A stretch of 64,000 bases of DNA from Haloquadratum walsbyi J07HQW2 (GTDB taxonomy: Archaea > Halobacteriota > Halobacteria > Halobacteriales > Haloferacaceae): positions 3,278,524-3,342,523 of the forward strand of contig NZ_KE356561.1 in NCBI RefSeq assembly GCF_000415985.1, written 5' to 3'. The stretch's first letter is position 1, and each line of letters begins with the position of its first letter. Below, piece after piece: positions 61,192 through 64,000 of this stretch. The notes beneath the pieces were generated by a model that saw nothing but the letters and a program-made list of their open reading frames with translations, ran no database searches and had not been told where the DNA came from. The position numbers and the translations under genes were made by a program.

Positions 61192-63810
61192 ATGCATGAT
61201 TCGGAATCCACCGATAGTACTGATATACCGCCGGATGATGCTTCTACAACCCCTCAACACAAAGTAGAAGACACAGACCAACTCTCCCAGTCAGTTAATA
61301 ACCCAGATGTGACTCAGTTTTCAATTCCAGCGATGGATTGTCCATCCTGTGCACAGAAGGTTATCAACAGCGTCAGAAAATTAGATGCAATCCAGAATAT
61401 CGACTCACAAGTAGCAACCGGAGTGCTCACAGTATCATATGAGAGTGGGGAGGTCACTCCCGATGCGATAATTAGTCGGATTCAACAGGCAGGATACGGT
61501 GTGGAAAATACGAGTGAGACGACATCAGAGTTCACAGTCCCGGAAATGGACTGTCCATCGTGCGCTAATAAAGTTGAAAATGCGCTTGATGACACCCATG
61601 AGATCATTGCGCACGAAACACGACCAACGACTGGAACTGTCATAGTTCGATATAATTCTCTTAAACTCAGTGATGCTGATATCATCGACGTAATTGCGGC
61701 TGCTGGATATGAGATCACAGAGAGTCCAGATGCTGCGTCAATAGGTCAACAAACAACTGATGAACGTGAACGCAGCTGGAAGAGTCCCCGAGCGATTAAG
61801 ACATGGATCAGTGGTGGGTTCGTCGGTGTTGGGTTACTTTTTGAATTCGTTTTACTTGAACAGAATCTGACGATTGCAACCGTACTGGACACAGCTGTAC
61901 TTGTCGCTGATGTGCTATTTCTTGCTGCTGTTGTTTTCGGCGGTCAAGCAATCATTCGCAATGGATATTATTCAGCACGAAATCTGAGCCTTGATATTGA
62001 TTTTTTAATGTCGGTGGCTATCCTCGGGGCAGTCACTGCAAGCTTCGTCTTTGATCAAGCACTTTATTTTGAGGCTGCCACGCTCGCATTTCTCTTCAGT
62101 GTTGCTGAATTGCTAGAGCGATACTCAATCGACCGTACCCGAGAGTCACTCCAGGAATTAATGAATCTCTCACCAGATGAGGCGACTATCAAACAGAACA
62201 ACAGCACAGAAACAGTCCCACTTACTCAAATCACGATTGGGGATATCGTCGTTGTCAAGCCCGGTGAGAAGATTCCGATGGATGGGACAGTTGTTGACGG
62301 CGAGAGCGCTGTCAATCAAGCACCGATTACCGGTGAAAGTGTTCCGATTGATAAAACAGCAGGAGATACGGTATATGCCGGCACGATCAATGAGGAGGGA
62401 TACATCGAACTTGAGGTCACCTCGGAGGCTAGTGACAATACGCTCTCACGCATTGTAGAAATGGTTGAGAATGCACAATCAAATAAAACTGAGCGTGAGC
62501 AGTTTGTCGAACGCTTTTCATCATATTACACCCCAGTTGTCGTTGCCTTCGCCATTATCACAATGATAGCAAGCCCGTACGTTCTTGCAACGACATGGTC
62601 TACGGGCATCGTATATGGATTAACATTACTGGTATTAGCGTGCCCCTGTGCATTCGTCATATCAACACCTGTGTCCGTGGTATCAGGGATTACAAGTGCT
62701 GCAAAAAACGGTGTCTTAATCAAAGGTGGAAATCACCTCGAAGCGATTGGATCTGTCGACACCGTTGCGTTTGATAAAACAGGAACACTCACGACGGGGG
62801 AATTAACGGTCACTGATGTCATTCCGCTGAATCAGAATTCAAAACAAGATGTCCTCCGGTGTGCACGCGGACTTGAACAACGGAGTGAACACCCCATTGG
62901 TGAGGCGATTGTTGCCGAAGCCGAAAACACACAGACTGCTGAGCGTGAGATTGAGGAGTTTGAAAGTATCACTGGTAAAGGCGTGCGAGCAAGTCTCGAC
63001 GGAACCCCTCACTTTGCTGGTAAGCCAGGGCTGTTTGAAGAACTCGGATTTGATCTCTCACACGTTCATGCGACAACTGACGGGGGTGCTATTACGCAGA
63101 CCGCTCATCAGATGTGCACGCAGAATAATTGCATTGACCTACTTGAGGAGACTGTTCCCCGACTCCAGACAGAAGGAAAGACCGTTGTTCTTGTTGGTAC
63201 TGAGACTGAACTCGAAGGTGTCATTGCTGTCGCAGATGGGATTCGTCCAGAAGCAGAACAAACAATAACTCAACTCAAGCAACTCGGTATCTCTCAAACC
63301 GTGATGTTGACCGGAGATAATGAGCGGACTGCTCGAACTATCGCTCGTAAAATTAATATTGATACGTATCAGTCTGAATTGCTTCCCGAAGAAAAAGTGA
63401 GTGCAGTCGAGAGCTTAGTCGATGAGTATGATGATGTTGCAATGGTCGGTGACGGTATCAACGATGCACCAGCGCTCGCCACAGCGACAGTTGGCGTTGC
63501 GATGGGAGCTGCCGGAACCGACACCGCATTGGAAACCGCCGATATTGCACTGATGGGTGATAATATTCAGAGACTTCCATATCTCTACGAACTGGCGAAT
63601 GATGCAAACAGTATCATCCGGCAAAATATTTGGTCAAGTCTAATCATCAAACTTGGTCTGGCGGTCGCCGTCCCATTTGGATATGTCCCTATCTGGCTCG
63701 CCGTTCTTGCTGGTGATGCCGGAATGACTACAGCTGTCACCGGAAACGCAATGCGACTCTCAGGAGTCATACCAGATGTCGGAACTGAGGCAACTGCAGA
63801 TAACGAATAA
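61192..63810 (+). CDS. P1B-type heavy-metal ATPase (Zn/Cd/Pb-like), two HMA domains
   Basis: AMDCPSCAQKV and EMDCPSCANKV HMA motifs; LACPCAFVIST; DKTGTLTTG; GDGINDAPALA; C-terminal IIKLGLA...GDAGMT consistent with P1B-2. Confidence 0.93.
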   Translation: MHDSESTDSTDIPPDDASTTPQHKVEDTDQLSQSVNNPDVTQFSIPAMDCPSCAQKVINSVRKLDAIQNIDSQVATGVLTVSYESGEVTPDAIISRIQQAGYGVENTSETTSEFTVPEMDCPSCANKVENALDDTHEIIAHETRPTTGTVIVRYNSLKLSDADIIDVIAAAGYEITESPDAASIGQQTTDERERSWKSPRAIKTWISGGFVGVGLLFEFVLLEQNLTIATVLDTAVLVADVLFLAAVVFGGQAIIRNGYYSARNLSLDIDFLMSVAILGAVTASFVFDQALYFEAATLAFLFSVAELLERYSIDRTRESLQELMNLSPDEATIKQNNSTETVPLTQITIGDIVVVKPGEKIPMDGTVVDGESAVNQAPITGESVPIDKTAGDTVYAGTINEEGYIELEVTSEASDNTLSRIVEMVENAQSNKTEREQFVERFSSYYTPVVVAFAIITMIASPYVLATTWSTGIVYGLTLLVLACPCAFVISTPVSVVSGITSAAKNGVLIKGGNHLEAIGSVDTVAFDKTGTLTTGELTVTDVIPLNQNSKQDVLRCARGLEQRSEHPIGEAIVAEAENTQTAEREIEEFESITGKGVRASLDGTPHFAGKPGLFEELGFDLSHVHATTDGGAITQTAHQMCTQNNCIDLLEETVPRLQTEGKTVVLVGTETELEGVIAVADGIRPEAEQTITQLKQLGISQTVMLTGDNERTARTIARKINIDTYQSELLPEEKVSAVESLVDEYDDVAMVGDGINDAPALATATVGVAMGAAGTDTALETADIALMGDNIQRLPYLYELANDANSIIRQNIWSSLIIKLGLAVAVPFGYVPIWLAVLAGDAGMTTAVTGNAMRLSGVIPDVGTEATADNE

Positions 63811-64000
63811 CATTACACGAGCTATGAGCGGTCATATGTATTAGATTACTTTTTCGATCAGTTGAGTTCAATCACTTTGAGACATTGCTGAGATGGCGAG
63901 CGAAGTGATCCTTCTTGCTGCTCGGTCCAGATGTGGTAGTATAATCTTAATCTGTCAATTGGGACTAAGAGACACTATATCGACATAGAATCGGAATCAG

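Overview
This 64 kb window looks like chromosomal DNA from a low-GC haloarchaeon. Acidic proteins, TATA-rich spacers and many IS200/IS605-IS1341 relics suggest a Haloquadratum walsbyi-like genome, but that species assignment is inference. Most of it is ordinary chromosome: Zn/Cd P-type ATPase, RNase Z, exonuclease VII, SppA, UvdE, beta-carbonic anhydrase, GH13 amylase, carotenoid oxygenase, and a MoxR/DUF58/transglutaminase cluster. The most interesting items are: (1) a Tes/TrsS-like radical SAM protein overlapping a HPGG-type methyltransferase, divergent from two thioredoxin-fold genes; (2) an unlisted 54-aa secreted-peptide ORF divergent from a secreted beta-sandwich protein plus MacB-like ABC exporter operon; (3) several families of dispersed hairpin-bearing IS605/TnpB right-end (omega-RNA-like) remnants, some solo; (4) TnpB pseudogenes that appear to decay through 5-7 bp tandem microduplications; (5) a single-chain PD-(D/E)XK-like + DUF2075 helicase protein that could act in defence; (6) an exonuclease VII large subunit with a C-terminal TM anchor; (7) a polytopic-membrane/EEP-phosphatase fusion. 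No CRISPR array, rRNA or convincing tRNA was seen. All family calls are from reading the sequence by eye; no database search was run.
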